Shown in pieces: positions 44,671 to 54,004 of a stretch of 64,000 nucleotides of DNA. Each line of letters starts with the position of its first letter. The stretch's first letter is position 1. The stretch lies in the NCBI RefSeq assembly GCF_937468385.1, contig NZ_CALBWS010000001.1, forward strand, positions 62,001 through 126,000, written 5' to 3'. Below the pieces are notes generated by a model. The model made no database searches. It was not told the origin of the DNA and worked only from the letters and a program-made list of their open reading frames with translations. The stretch is from Neobacillus rhizosphaerae. Lineage in GTDB: Bacteria; Bacillota; Bacilli; Bacillales; Cytobacillaceae. A program made the position numbers and the translations under genes.

Positions 44671-45330
44671 TTACAAAAATCCGTTTTCTTCTAAAAATTT
44701 TGCGGTTATCCCTATCCTACTTTTTTGCTGATTATCCAATGTCATCTTGTTAAAAAAATGTCCAACGTATTTTCCAATCATGTCACATTCTAAATTGACG
44801 ATATCCCCTGAACCCTTTAGTCCCAAGACCGTTTCCGACAATGTATGTGGAATTAGTGATATCGTAAAACTATTTTCCGTTACGCCAAAAACAGTAAGGC
44901 TTGTCCCATCTACTGCAATAGAACCTCTTAAAATTACATACCTTAACAATTCTTCATCGGCTTCAATTGTATAATAAACTGCATTTTCGAAGGCCTGCTT
45001 GCTTTTTATTATTCCTGTTCCATCGATGTGTCCTGAGACGAAATGACCGCCAAACCTTCCACCAGCTGCCATTGCCCTTTCCAAATTAACTTTGGAACCC
45101 CGCTTAACCATCTTTAAACTGGTCGCGTTGACTGTTTCCGGCATCACATCAACCGTGAAATGGTTGCCCGAAAAAGTTGTAACTGTTAGGCATACCCCGT
45201 TGACGGCAATGCTGTCTCCAAGATGCACATCTTTAAGGATTTTTTTCGCTTCTAATGTAAGAACAAACGACTCACCAGTCCGCTGGATATTCGAGACTAC
45301 CCCTATTTCCTCAATGATTCCGGTAAACAT
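44671..45330 (-). CDS. ribE: Riboflavin synthase alpha chain RibE
   Basis: 219 residues made of two lumazine-binding barrels: MFTGIIEEIG with GDSIAVNGVCLTV, and SGHIDGTG with RGSIAVDGTSLTV. Dismutates lumazine to riboflavin. Standard length and order after ribD. Confidence 0.96.
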   Translation of the reverse strand: MFTGIIEEIGVVSNIQRTGESFVLTLEAKKILKDVHLGDSIAVNGVCLTVTTFSGNHFTVDVMPETVNATSLKMVKRGSKVNLERAMAAGGRFGGHFVSGHIDGTGIIKSKQAFENAVYYTIEADEELLRYVILRGSIAVDGTSLTVFGVTENSFTISLIPHTLSETVLGLKGSGDIVNLECDMIGKYVGHFFNKMTLDNQQKSRIGITAKFLEENGFL

Positions 45331-45345
45331 AATAATTCCTTCTCC

Positions 45346-46428
45346 TTACTTAGGTTCAGCGATAATTCTTATATCGCTGCCAATCATATCCACCTGTTTA
45401 ATGTTCAGCAAAACAGCCTCGGCCATTTTTTCAATTCCTTGACCACCGAATAGGGTTGGGGCTAGTTTTCCACCTATTAACTTCGGTGCAATATAGGTAA
45501 TGATTTGTTGGAAGGCACGCTCCTTTAAAAAACTGCCCTGCACTTCTGATCCGCCTTCGACAAAAAGCGAAGTGATTCCCCTTTTTCCTAAAGTCACTAA
45601 CAGATCTTTAATGATTATCTGCTGTTTTTCCGATTTAATCACTTCAATCCCTATTTCGGTAAACTGTTCTACTCGTTTTTGGTCGACTTCAGCCCCTGTG
45701 ATAATCCATGTAGGTGCCAGAAAATCTGTAATTACTTTCGCGTTTTGCGGTGTCCTCAGGTGAGTATCTAATACGATACGAATAGGGTTTTTACCACCTG
45801 TCTCAAGCCTTGTCGTCAAGCTGGGATTATCCTGAATTACCGTATTTACACCAACTAAAATCCCGTCATGCTGGTGGCGCAATTGATGAACATCGTTTCT
45901 CGCTTCCTCACCTGTAATCCACATGCTTTCACCCGTTGCTGTTGCCGTTTTTCCATCCAAACTGGCAGCGGATTTCAAGGTGACATAGGGAAGGTCTGTT
46001 TGGATGTTATAGAAAAAGGCTTTATTCAGCTCTAGTGCCTGCTGTTGTAGCATTCCAACTTCCACTTCGATTCCAGCCTTTTTCATTCGTTCAATACCTG
46101 TACCTGCAACTTGGGGATTTGGATCTGTAGTTGCAACAAATACTTTACGCACACCTGTCCTTATTACCAAATCTGAGCAGGGCGGTGTTCTCCCATGATG
46201 GCTGCATGGCTCGAGCGTTACATACAATGTTGATTCTTTCGCTTTATCTCCAGCCATTCGTATGGCATGTACCTCTGCATGGGGTTCACCCGCCTTTAAA
46301 TGTGCCCCCATGCCAATAATTTGATTTTCCTTCACCAGTACGGCACCAACAACGGGATTGGGTGATGTTTGCCCTAACGTGCCTTTGGCAAGATTTAAAG
46401 CTAATTTCATGTAGTCGGTATCATTCAT
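45346..46428 (-). CDS. ribD: Riboflavin deaminase/reductase RibD
   Basis: About 360 residues. N-terminal zinc deaminase with HAE (H50, E52) and PCSHHGRTPPC (C75, C84); C-terminal reductase with SLDGKTATATGESMWITGEE and LFVEGGSEVQGSF. The ATG at 46428 follows AAGGGAG by 8 bases. A longer frame back to 46473 crosses the attenuator and is rejected. First gene of the operon. Confidence 0.96.
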   Translation of the reverse strand: MNDTDYMKLALNLAKGTLGQTSPNPVVGAVLVKENQIIGMGAHLKAGEPHAEVHAIRMAGDKAKESTLYVTLEPCSHHGRTPPCSDLVIRTGVRKVFVATTDPNPQVAGTGIERMKKAGIEVEVGMLQQQALELNKAFFYNIQTDLPYVTLKSAASLDGKTATATGESMWITGEEARNDVHQLRHQHDGILVGVNTVIQDNPSLTTRLETGGKNPIRIVLDTHLRTPQNAKVITDFLAPTWIITGAEVDQKRVEQFTEIGIEVIKSEKQQIIIKDLLVTLGKRGITSLFVEGGSEVQGSFLKERAFQQIITYIAPKLIGGKLAPTLFGGQGIEKMAEAVLLNIKQVDMIGSDIRIIAEPK

Positions 46429-46454
46429 AGTTTTTACTCCCTTAAAAAGGATAT

Positions 46455-46488
46455 AAAAAGACCCTGAAGACAAAAGGTCTTCAAGGTC
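46455..46488 (-). terminator. Attenuator terminator of the FMN riboswitch
   Basis: GACCTTGAAGAC and GTCTTCAGGGTC arms, loop CTTTT, then TTTTTATA in the leftward transcript. It sits between the aptamer and ribD. Confidence 0.88.
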
Positions 46489-46556
46489 CTGTAAAAGACA
46501 ATAGAAAATTAAGGCTTAAAAATAGGTACAATTCACCCTACCCTTAATCCTGCCTT

Positions 46557-46700
46557 TTCCTTCTCCCATCCAGACTTTAACTGTCGGCCCTGGAGTTTCA
46601 CCAGATCCACCGTTTAACAAAATATGTTAACCGGGTCACGGACTAAGAAGCATTGCTTCATCACCGCCGGTTAGGAATTTCACCTGACCCCGAAGGAAAT
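46557..46700 (-). promoter_or_regulatory. FMN riboswitch (RFN element)
   Basis: Leftward RNA with the conserved CTTCGGGGTCAGGTGAAATT, CCGGCGGTGATG, AGTCCGTGACCCG, GGTGGATCTGGTGAAACTCC, AGGGCCGACAGT and GGATGGGAGAAGGA segments. TTTCCTTC pairs with GAAGGAAA to close P1. Represses the rib operon when FMN is plentiful. Confidence 0.97.
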
Positions 46701-46784
46701 TATTCGAATATACATTTATATGTTATTATACTTAATTCAAACAGTAAAGGGAAATGCACAAAACAAAGTTCTGCTAAAAGAAGC

Positions 46785-46816
46785 AAAAAAATATTGGGAG
46801 GTGATACTCCTCCCAA
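46785..46816 (-). terminator. Terminator of the GyrI-like gene
   Basis: TTGGGAGG (46794-46801) pairs with CCTCCCAA (46809-46816); the leftward transcript then has TATTTTTTT. Confidence 0.85.
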
Positions 46817-46849
46817 AAATCACATTACTATTAATTAAATTTATTTCTT

Positions 46850-47329
46850 TCATTGATTATTTTTTTTATAGGCCTTTACTGGTAAATATATTTCAAAATG
46901 CAGGTCTCCATTCGCATTTTGGAGTTTATATTTTTCTTTATAGATTTCTAAACTTAATGCATGATGATCCTGTTCATAGCCATACTCTTGCATCCAAGAG
47001 AACATTTGTAGGTATGTATTTTCGACTCCATCCAGACTGCCCTTATAAGTAGTGAAAACATAGTTTTTACTGGGAATCGTAAAACCGACCATACCTGCAG
47101 GTATTTGACTGATTTTTTCAACTGGTTTGGTTACATAATAGGTAAGCTCCGTTTCCCGGCTGTGAAATGGGGCAATCAAAACAGGTTCATCCGTCTGATA
47201 TGATACTTCATCAAGACGTTGTTCCATGTTTCTAAAGAGACTCGGAATTGTTCCCATCTGTGAATATGTGCCATTCCAACAAATTCCTACTACATTTATA
47301 TCTTCTTTTTCAATCACTTGGATATCCAA
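46850..47329 (-). CDS. GyrI/SbmC-like effector-binding domain protein
   Basis: About 160 residues, the usual size for a stand-alone GyrI-like protein. GICWNGTYSQMGTIPSLF, then ETELTYYVTKPVEKISQIPA and FTTYKGSLDGVENTYLQMF fit the fold that binds small drugs. The start is taken as TTG 47329, 6 bases after AAAGGGGGG; an upstream in-frame ATG at 47461 would add 44 atypical residues. Own terminator. Confidence 0.8.
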   Translation of the reverse strand: MDIQVIEKEDINVVGICWNGTYSQMGTIPSLFRNMEQRLDEVSYQTDEPVLIAPFHSRETELTYYVTKPVEKISQIPAGMVGFTIPSKNYVFTTYKGSLDGVENTYLQMFSWMQEYGYEQDHHALSLEIYKEKYKLQNANGDLHFEIYLPVKAYKKNNQ

Positions 47330-47512
47330 GCAAATCCCCCCTTTAATCTCTATCTTATTTCTATAATTCTCATAATATCCCTTAAAATCCTGCAAAGAAA
47401 ATTCGACTAAATCATCAGTTTTATAATTGCTAAATAATAAAATATCGACAAAAAACATCATTTTTCAATAATTTTCCTGAACATCCATTTTTTTAAAATA
47501 GTATTAAAATAG

Positions 47513-47546
47513 ATAAAAAAAGCAGCGGAGACATGGTTCCGCTGCT
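47513..47546 (-). terminator. Terminator of the catalase gene
   Basis: AGCAGCGGA/TCCGCTGCT stem (47521-47546), followed leftward by a run of seven T. Confidence 0.9.
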
Positions 47547-47625
47547 TGAACAAATATTATTTTAGGGTCACTGGGTTATAAAAATCATTTATGCATTTAG
47601 GATTCTTTTCTAATAGTTAAATAGA

Positions 47626-49086
47626 TTATTTAACTTCTTGCGGTATCGCTAAATTCAAGCCCTTTGCGACTCTCTCACCATACTCAGGATCTGCTTTGTA
47701 AAAATGCTGAATCTGACGAAGCTTGATGTCCTCTCTCTCAACTGGCTTCATGGCACCGACGACCGTTTCCACCAACCTTGAGCGCTCCTCTTCAGACATT
47801 AAACGATAAAGGTCACCCGCTTGCGTGTAATGGTCGTGCTCATCATAAGCAACCTGTTCTGCCACACCTGTCACCTGGAAGGCTGTTTGCTTATGTTCAG
47901 GTGTTTCCTTAGGGCCTCCATAGCTGTTTGGTTCATAGTAAACCGAACCGCCGCCATTATTGTCAGACCGCATAGCACCGTCACGTTGATAGTTATTTAC
48001 TTCCACTTTTGGCCGGTTAATTGGCAGCAAGTTATGATTCGGTCCGACACGATAACGGTGCGCATCAGAATAAGCGAAGATACGACCTTGAAGCATCTTA
48101 TCAGGAGAAGCTTCAACACCTGGTACCATTGTTCCAGGTGAGAATGTAGCCTGTTCCACCTCTGCAAAATAGTTTTCAGGGTTGCGATTAAGCACCATCC
48201 GCCCTATCTCTATTAACGGATAATCCTTATGTGACCAGACCTTTGTGACATCAAATGGATCAAAGCGATATGAATAGGCATCTTCAAATGGCATAATTTG
48301 CACATGTAATTTCCATGCTGGGAAGTCGCCCTTATCAATGGCATTAAACAAATCTTCTGTATGATAATCAGGGTTTTCACCTGCTAATTTAGCAGCAACT
48401 TCATTCGTCATGTTTTTGACATCTTGTTCTGTTTTAAAGTGGTATTTTACCCAAACAGCTTCTCCGTCAGCATTTACCCATTTAAATGTATGGCTTCCAT
48501 AACCATTCATATGACGAAGTGTGGCAGGAATCCCACGGTCACCCATTAGGTATGTAACTTGGTGTAAGGATTCAGGTGATAAGGACCAGAAGTCCCAGAC
48601 GGCATTTGGATTTTTCAAATGTGATTTTGGATCTCTTTTTTGCGTATGAATGAAATCAGGAAATTTAATAGCATCACGAATAAAGAAAATAGGAGTGTTA
48701 TTTCCGACAAGATCATAATTTCCTTCTTCTGTATAAAACTTTACTGAAAATCCACGAGGGTCACGAACAGTATCGGAAGAGCCTAGTTCACCCGCTACTG
48801 TTGAGAATCGAATAAACATTGATGTACGCTTACCAACCCCATTAAACAACTTGGCTTTTGTGTATTTTGACATGTCATTTGTCACTTCGAAGTAACCATG
48901 TGCTCCAGCACCCTTAGCATGCACAACACGCTCAGGCACACGTTCCCTGTTGAAGTGAGCCAATTTCTCAATTAAGTGTACATCTTGAATTAATGTCGGT
49001 CCACGCATACCTGCTGTCATTGAGTTTTGGTTATCACCGACTGGAGTTCCAGTTCCCGTTGTTAAGTGTTTGTTTTCATTACTCAC
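47626..49086 (-). CDS. katA: Heme catalase KatA
   Basis: About 486 residues, clade-3 small-subunit catalase very close in sequence to B. subtilis KatA. Catalytic His56 in [15 protein letters not shown], Asn in [10 protein letters not shown], and proximal heme Tyr in [14 protein letters not shown]. Disproportionates hydrogen peroxide. I use GTG 49086 (SNENKHLTT) behind GAGGTGATG; an ATG 33 bases earlier overlaps that site. A PerR box lies upstream. Confidence 0.96.
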   Translation of the reverse strand: MSNENKHLTTGTGTPVGDNQNSMTAGMRGPTLIQDVHLIEKLAHFNRERVPERVVHAKGAGAHGYFEVTNDMSKYTKAKLFNGVGKRTSMFIRFSTVAGELGSSDTVRDPRGFSVKFYTEEGNYDLVGNNTPIFFIRDAIKFPDFIHTQKRDPKSHLKNPNAVWDFWSLSPESLHQVTYLMGDRGIPATLRHMNGYGSHTFKWVNADGEAVWVKYHFKTEQDVKNMTNEVAAKLAGENPDYHTEDLFNAIDKGDFPAWKLHVQIMPFEDAYSYRFDPFDVTKVWSHKDYPLIEIGRMVLNRNPENYFAEVEQATFSPGTMVPGVEASPDKMLQGRIFAYSDAHRYRVGPNHNLLPINRPKVEVNNYQRDGAMRSDNNGGGSVYYEPNSYGGPKETPEHKQTAFQVTGVAEQVAYDEHDHYTQAGDLYRLMSEEERSRLVETVVGAMKPVEREDIKLRQIQHFYKADPEYGERVAKGLNLAIPQEVK

Positions 49087-49161
49087 TTCATCACCTCGTA
49101 AGTTATTTTTTAGAGCCAATAACTAAATTATAATATAAATTTATAAATAATCAATACTAAA

Positions 49162-49176
49162 TTATAATAAATATAA
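49162..49176. promoter_or_regulatory. PerR box upstream of katA
   Basis: TTATAATAAATATAA matches the Bacillus PerR consensus TTATAATNATTATAA at all but one fixed position. It is 76 bp from the katA start and fits peroxide-inducible control. Confidence 0.75.
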
Positions 49177-49236
49177 AGTAATATTGTTTATTGTCAAGAA
49201 GACATCTACCACTATAATATAGGTATTAAAAATAAA

Positions 49237-49268
49237 GGACGTTATTCCAAAATTACTGAATAACGTCC
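49237..49268. terminator. Perfect 11-bp hairpin between divergent genes
   Basis: GGACGTTATTC (49237-49247) and GAATAACGTCC (49258-49268), flanked by A/T-rich runs on both sides. It has terminator form, yet no gene ends here: katA and the small gene at 49514 both start away from it. Either it is a regulatory or RNA element, or it terminates an unseen transcript. Confidence 0.6.
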
Positions 49269-49513
49269 TAAAAATTTCTATTTAAATGAATTGTGAAGTC
49301 GTACCCTAGTTGCAGATAGAAAATAGTGGAAGGACATCACCTATCTTTTATTCTACCATGTATCAGTATTGATCGAAAGTTTAGAATAATATAAAAAATA
49401 TCGCTTAAAATTTTCATCAAATTTCACATTTTTCATAGTAGTTTTTTAACGATAAATTTTAATCTGGGGGAAAATAGATTATACTGTAATTAATAAGGTT
49501 TAGGAGGATTACA

Positions 49514-49717
49514 ATGAATGATACAAATGAAAAAAAGACAATAGAAGAGCCAAAAAGGAAAATTAGCTTACAGGAAGCGATGAAGCTGCAGCTTGAAAAC
49601 AAGAAAAACAAAGCAGCGGCAGGAAATTCCGGCTCAAATAATTCACAAACAACCAAACAAATGAAGAGCCAGCAGACGAAAAAAGTGAGTAATTCTCGGA
49701 GAAAAATGGGTGTCTAA
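49514..49717 (+). CDS. Small basic protein, unknown
   Basis: 67 residues, rich in Lys, Asn and Gln (IEEPKRKISLQEAMKLQLEN then KKNKAAAG). Probably partly disordered. TAGGAGG upstream of ATG 49514. Its stop overlaps the ywbE start by 8 bp, so the two genes are co-translated. Family not recognised. Confidence 0.75.
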   Translation: MNDTNEKKTIEEPKRKISLQEAMKLQLENKKNKAAAGNSGSNNSQTTKQMKSQQTKKVSNSRRKMGV

Positions 49718-49910
49718 CGGTCAAAATAGAAAAGATATTCTACCTGGTGCTTTTGTCAAAATAGTCCTAAAAGCGGATCAAAAAAGTGGCACTCTTACAG
49801 CAGGGGTAGTTAAGGATATATTGACCAAGTCTAGTTTTCATCCACATGGAATTAAAGTAAGATTAACCAATGGACAAGTTGGCAGGGTGAAAGAGATTCA
49901 AAACAAATAA
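49710..49910 (+). CDS. ywbE: YwbE-family protein
   Basis: 66 residues reading NGQNRKDILPGAFVKIVLKA, GTLTAGVVKDILT and HPHGIKVRLTNGQVGRVKEI. This is the conserved YwbE (DUF2196) family found across Bacilli, of unknown role; it resembles a small KOW/SH3-like barrel. GTG start at 49710 with GGAG 8 bases ahead. Confidence 0.9.
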   Translation: MSNGQNRKDILPGAFVKIVLKADQKSGTLTAGVVKDILTKSSFHPHGIKVRLTNGQVGRVKEIQNK

Positions 49911-49943
49911 GAAAAGTGCAAGGCGCCCCTTTGCCTGCTAACG

Positions 49944-49978
49944 AAAAAACAGACTCCGAATGATGGAGTCTGTTTTAT
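49944..49978. terminator. Bidirectional terminator between ywbE and the cold-shock gene
   Basis: AAAACAGACTCC (49946-49957) and GGAGTCTGTTTT (49965-49976), perfect 12-bp stem between convergent genes. Confidence 0.93.
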
Positions 49979-49988
49979 TCATTGGTCA

Positions 49989-50189
49989 TTATGATTTACG
50001 AACGTTTACCGCTTGTGGTCCACGTTGGCCATTTTCGATTTCAAACGTAACCTCTTGACCCTCATCTAAGGACTTGTATCCTTCACTTTGAATTGCCGAA
50101 AAGTGAACGAATACATCTTCTCCACCCTCACGCTCGATGAACCCAAAACCTTTTTCACTGTTAAACCATTTTACTTTACCATGTTCCAT
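49989..50189 (-). CDS. Cold-shock protein of the CspA/CspB family
   Basis: 66 residues, a single OB-fold RNA chaperone: [20 protein letters not shown] (RNP1), [10 protein letters not shown] (RNP2), [10 protein letters not shown] at the end. Binds single-stranded RNA and DNA. ATG at 50189 after AGGAGG. The 270-bp upstream gap presumably holds its promoter and leader. Which Bacillus csp it corresponds to is not certain. Confidence 0.95.
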   Translation of the reverse strand: MEHGKVKWFNSEKGFGFIEREGGEDVFVHFSAIQSEGYKSLDEGQEVTFEIENGQRGPQAVNVRKS

Positions 50190-50462
50190 TTCTTTGTAGC
50201 CTCCTAGCATGTAACAATTACATGATTTTGCAAATTATACTTGCCCAATTATTTTAGCCCTTCAATTATCTTCTTATACACAGCTAATTCCAAAAAGAAA
50301 TAAAATTTTTTTTAAAAATAAATTACCCATTTTCAGAAAAATAATTATTAAAGACATCAAAACGACTACCAAAACTAACAGATAAGTTAGGAGGAAAAAA
50401 CATCATAGCCAAATAAATTAGGTAAACCAAAGTACATATAATTCTTGAGAATTCTTTAAAGA

Positions 50463-52178
50463 TTATTGCTGAAACTGCAAGCGATGAAGGTTTGCAAAAA
50501 TACCACCTTGCTCAATAAGCTCATCATGTCTGCCCTCTTCAGCGATACCGTCCTCAGTTACGACGATAATACGGTCGGCATTACGAATCGTTGCAAGCCT
50601 ATGGGCAATAATAAGAGTGGTTCTGTTTTGGGCAAGTTCTGTCAAAGCTTCCTGAATGACCATTTCAGTTTCGGTATCAAGAGCAGAGGTAGCTTCATCC
50701 AAAATCAAGATTGGTGGATTTTTCAAAAACATCCGTGCAATCGCAAGCCGCTGCTTTTGGCCGCCAGAGAGCTTTAAGCCCCTCTCACCAATTTGTGTCT
50801 CATAGCCATCAGGTAAGGAAGAAATGAATTTTTCAAGATGAGCACGTCCTGCTGCTTCTGCAATTTCCTCATCGGTTGCATCCTGTTTTCCATATGCAAT
50901 ATTTTCGCGTAGTGTCCCTGTAAATAGGAATACATCCTGCTGAACGATTCCTATTTGTGAACGCAAGGATTTTTTGGTCATATCACGGATATCAAGACCA
51001 TCAATATAAATCCCTCCGCTATTCACATCATAAAACCGTGGAATCAAAGAGCAAATGGTTGTCTTACCAGCCCCCGATGGGCCAACAAAGGCAACCGTCT
51101 CACCTGAACGGAGATCCAAATTAATATTTTCTAAAACAGATTTATGCGAATCGTAGCGAAAAGAAACTTCATCAAAGACGATATTTCCTTTTAGTGAAGC
51201 AACTTCCACCGCGTCCACTGTATCCTTCACTTCAGGCTCAGAATCAATCAGGTCGATAAACCGTTTGAATCCTGCCATTCCTTTTGGATACAACTCCATA
51301 ATGGCGCTGATTTTATCAATTGGTTTAAAAAGAACATTGATATAAAGAACAAACCCGACAAGTTCTCCGTAGGACAACTGGTGGGAGAAACTTAGCCAAG
51401 CACCATAAACAAGCACGATAATTGTGATCAGTCGTGTCATCATATAAATACCTGAAAGACAATATGACATAACGCGATAACCGCCAAGCTTCGCCCCCCT
51501 ATATGTCTGATTATTCTTTTTAAATCTAGCAATCTCAAACCCTTCATTTGTAAACGATTGAACGACACGACTGCCTGATACACTATCTTCAACTCGTGCG
51601 TTAACATCTGCAATACTAGAATACATTTGACTCCAAGCTTTGTTCATTTTTAAATTACAGACGACAACCAGTAAGATTAGAAATGGTAGGATTATTACGG
51701 CAACCAACGCTAACTTGACGTTAATTGTTAACATGATCCAAAAAGCACCGATAAAGGTCATCAACGCGATAAATACATCTTCTGGACCATGATGGGCAAG
51801 TTCGCCAAGATCAAAGAGGTCATTGGTAATTCTGCTCATAATATGTCCGGTTTTCGTATTATCAAAAAAACGAAATGATTGTTTTTGGACATGTTCAAAC
51901 AGCTCTTGCCTCATATCTGTTTCAATATTAATTCCGAGCTTATGGCCCCAATAATTCACAATAAACTGCAAGAAGGTGCTCAATAAATAAACAAGGAAAA
52001 GTCCGATACTAACAGAGACAATTGTTGACCAATCGCCACCTGGCAGCAATTCATCAATAAACCATTTAACCGCAAGTGGAAAAGCTAATTCTAGAACCGC
52101 AACGATAACTGCGCTGCTAAAATCAATGATGAATAACCTTCTGTGCGGTCGATAATAAGAAAAGAAACGCCGAATCAT
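50463..52178 (-). CDS. ABC exporter half-transporter (YgaD/BmrA-type)
   Basis: 571 residues. Six membrane helices in the N-terminal half, then an ATPase domain with Walker A GPSGAGKTT, signature LKLSGGQKQR, Walker B ILILDEATSA and HRLATI. A homodimeric lipid or drug exporter; it reads like B. subtilis YgaD. AAAGGAG upstream of ATG 52178. Single gene. Confidence 0.93.
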   Translation of the reverse strand: MIRRFFSYYRPHRRLFIIDFSSAVIVAVLELAFPLAVKWFIDELLPGGDWSTIVSVSIGLFLVYLLSTFLQFIVNYWGHKLGINIETDMRQELFEHVQKQSFRFFDNTKTGHIMSRITNDLFDLGELAHHGPEDVFIALMTFIGAFWIMLTINVKLALVAVIILPFLILLVVVCNLKMNKAWSQMYSSIADVNARVEDSVSGSRVVQSFTNEGFEIARFKKNNQTYRGAKLGGYRVMSYCLSGIYMMTRLITIIVLVYGAWLSFSHQLSYGELVGFVLYINVLFKPIDKISAIMELYPKGMAGFKRFIDLIDSEPEVKDTVDAVEVASLKGNIVFDEVSFRYDSHKSVLENINLDLRSGETVAFVGPSGAGKTTICSLIPRFYDVNSGGIYIDGLDIRDMTKKSLRSQIGIVQQDVFLFTGTLRENIAYGKQDATDEEIAEAAGRAHLEKFISSLPDGYETQIGERGLKLSGGQKQRLAIARMFLKNPPILILDEATSALDTETEMVIQEALTELAQNRTTLIIAHRLATIRNADRIIVVTEDGIAEEGRHDELIEQGGIFANLHRLQFQQ

Positions 52179-52268
52179 AAATAATCTCCTTTTTCATAGT
52201 TAGCAATAATAGGATTATACGAAAAAATAGCTGACAATTTCAAGGATTTTGAAAATTTTTGCGAAAAG

Positions 52269-52300
52269 AAAACGCCTGGATTTGAGGCTCCAAGCGTTTT
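52269..52300 (-). terminator. Terminator of the HesB-like gene
   Basis: AAAACGC/GCGTTTT outer stem (52269-52300) with inner TGGA/TCCA; T-rich sequence follows leftward. Confidence 0.75.
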
Positions 52301-52314
52301 TACCAGATTCAATA

Positions 52315-52620
52315 TTAATGGTGATGATGGTGGCTGCCTTTTGCAGGATTCGTAATCAGCCATTCCTCTTTCGGAACATGGAAAAACTGAATCCAAACAC
52401 CATCCAAATACTCATTTTCTTTTTCAAGTATAAAATCGATATCTTTATCGGTTTTGACCACTTCATCCTTTTCTGTAGGAGTATCAATCATCAAATCATA
52501 GTGAGCGTGATCTCCGTGAATACTGGTGATATAAACGCGGAACAGTTTCCCTTTATCTTCTTCTTGTTCCAACATTTTTTTCAATTCTTTTGCTGCATGG
52601 CGATTAATTTTAACCTTCAT
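52315..52620 (-). CDS. HesB/IscA-like protein with a natural penta-histidine end
   Basis: 101 residues: INRHAAKELKKMLEQEEDKG, LFRVYITSIHGDHAHYDLMI and FHVPKEEWLITNPAKGSH, ending in five His. The fold resembles the A-type iron-sulfur carrier (HesB) family. But the family cysteines are missing, and the C-terminal Cys-Gly-Cys position is taken by histidines. Also DHAH mid-protein. A metal- or cluster-binding role is inferred. ATG at 52620 behind AGAGGAGAG. Confidence 0.75.
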   Translation of the reverse strand: MKVKINRHAAKELKKMLEQEEDKGKLFRVYITSIHGDHAHYDLMIDTPTEKDEVVKTDKDIDFILEKENEYLDGVWIQFFHVPKEEWLITNPAKGSHHHHH

Positions 52621-53002
52621 GTTTAATTGCTCTCCTCTTTCTATGTATTCACTCTTATTATCTCACTATTATTCTAAAATAGACAATTTTTTAGTAATAA
52701 CAGGATAATAAATCAGTTTTTACCTGTAAGTGATTTACTTTTCCAAGCAATTCCCAATTTAGCATAATAAAACCTTAACAAATTTGTCACATGTTTTTCC
52801 AAAAAACTATATTAACATCATGACTATGTTGTTAATATTGTGATAGGAAAAATACCTACTGTAATTAATCTTAAATAATAATTAATTTAATTTTATTACC
52901 GGTGTGTTTCGTTAAAAACAAGGCGTCATTCATTTTAGTTTGTGAATAGATTCACGCAATGTTTATCAAAGCTTAAACAACCATCGAAAGGGAGAAACAG
53001 AA
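52621..53002. other. Upstream region of qoxABCD
   Basis: 382 bp, AT-rich, divergent between the HesB-like gene and qoxA. Contains the Rex-like palindrome at 52940-52957 and many TTGT/ACAA half sites. No gene seen. Confidence 0.45.
52940..52957. promoter_or_regulatory. Rex-like operator in the qoxA leader
   Basis: TTGTGAATAGATTCACGC: the first half is a perfect Rex half-site TTGTGAA and the second keeps TTCAC of TTCACAA. It is 45 bp ahead of the qoxA start. Rex senses NADH/NAD and controls respiratory genes in Gram-positive bacteria. Confidence 0.45.
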
Positions 53003-54004
53003 ATGTTTAAAAAGAACCATTTAGCTCCACTTTTAGCTTTATTGCCAGTACTACTTTTAAGCGGCTGCGATTCGAATATGGTTGTCTTTGAACCGAAAGG
53101 GCCTGTGGCAAGAGAAATACTCGGCTTGATTAATTGGTCACTGGTTTTCATGCTTCTTATTGTTGTTGTCGTTTTTGGTTTATTTGGTTATATCGTTTGG
53201 AAATACCGAGCAAGACCTGATAATAAAGATTACGAACCCCCCGAGGAACACGGCAGTACTAAATTGGAAATCATTTGGACAGCGATCCCAATTCTTATCG
53301 TTATCGCTTTGACAATCCCGACGGTAAATACAATTTACAAACTTGAAAAAGTACCTGAAGGCTATGAAAATAAAAAGCCAATCACGATAAATGTTACTTC
53401 TGCTGACTGGAAATGGATTTTTAGCTATCCTGAACAAGGGATAGAAACCGTTAACTATGTTAACATTCCTGTCGGTACGCCCGTTAAGTTTAAGCTTACT
53501 TCTGCAGGTACGATGCAATCTTTTTGGGTACCAGCCTTAGGCGGGCAAAAATACACAATGAATAAAATGGAAACACAATTGTACCTAGTAGCAGATCATC
53601 CTGGAGAATATCTAGGGAAAAACACCAACTTCAATGGTAAAGGATATGCCGATATGGAATTCACGGTTGAATCCAAATCCCAACAAGCATTTGATAAGTG
53701 GGTAAAAGATGTAAAGAAAACTGCACCGAAGTTAACGGAAAAGAAATATATAGATCTATTGAAGCCAACTCACTTAGGACGACTTACTTTTTCAAACAAT
53801 CATTTAGCCTGGGTCAACCATGGTGATATGAATTCGAAAACGTATACGTTCCCTGAATTGTACAGAAATCATGATTATCCAGGACAGATTTTTAAACAGC
53901 CGGATAACCAAAAGAACAAAGCTGGGAAAACGGATGATAAATCCATGGATATGAATATGAAAATGGATGGACATTCTAATGGAGGCGAACACAATGGGCA
54001 TTAA
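53003..54004 (+). CDS. qoxA: Quinol oxidase aa3 subunit II QoxA
   Basis: 333 residues. Lipoprotein signal ending LLSGC, two membrane helices, and a cupredoxin-fold domain (VTSADWKWIFSYPEQGIETV, MQSFWVPALGGQKYTMN) lacking Cu-A cysteines, as expected for a quinol oxidase. The C-terminus is unusually Met/His-rich (SMDMNMKMDGHSNGGEHNGH). GGGAG upstream of ATG 53003. Overlaps qoxB by 11 bp. Confidence 0.95.
   Translation: MFKKNHLAPLLALLPVLLLSGCDSNMVVFEPKGPVAREILGLINWSLVFMLLIVVVVFGLFGYIVWKYRARPDNKDYEPPEEHGSTKLEIIWTAIPILIVIALTIPTVNTIYKLEKVPEGYENKKPITINVTSADWKWIFSYPEQGIETVNYVNIPVGTPVKFKLTSAGTMQSFWVPALGGQKYTMNKMETQLYLVADHPGEYLGKNTNFNGKGYADMEFTVESKSQQAFDKWVKDVKKTAPKLTEKKYIDLLKPTHLGRLTFSNNHLAWVNHGDMNSKTYTFPELYRNHDYPGQIFKQPDNQKNKAGKTDDKSMDMNMKMDGHSNGGEHNGH

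Larger units (their letters stand above)
49087..49513. other. katA upstream region and unexplained hairpin
   Basis: 427 bp between divergent genes. It holds the PerR box (49162-49176) and an orphan hairpin (49237-49268). The rest, 49270-49500, is AT-rich with the promoter of the rightward small gene near its end. Confidence 0.5.

Noticed and set aside
49128..49146. Second PerR box next to the first
   Set aside because: Only the first half TTATAAT matches; the second half differs at most positions.
52315..52350. Cloning His-tag artefact (GSHHHHH end)
   Set aside because: The surrounding DNA is continuous chromosome with natural terminator and neighbours; only five His and no vector sequence.
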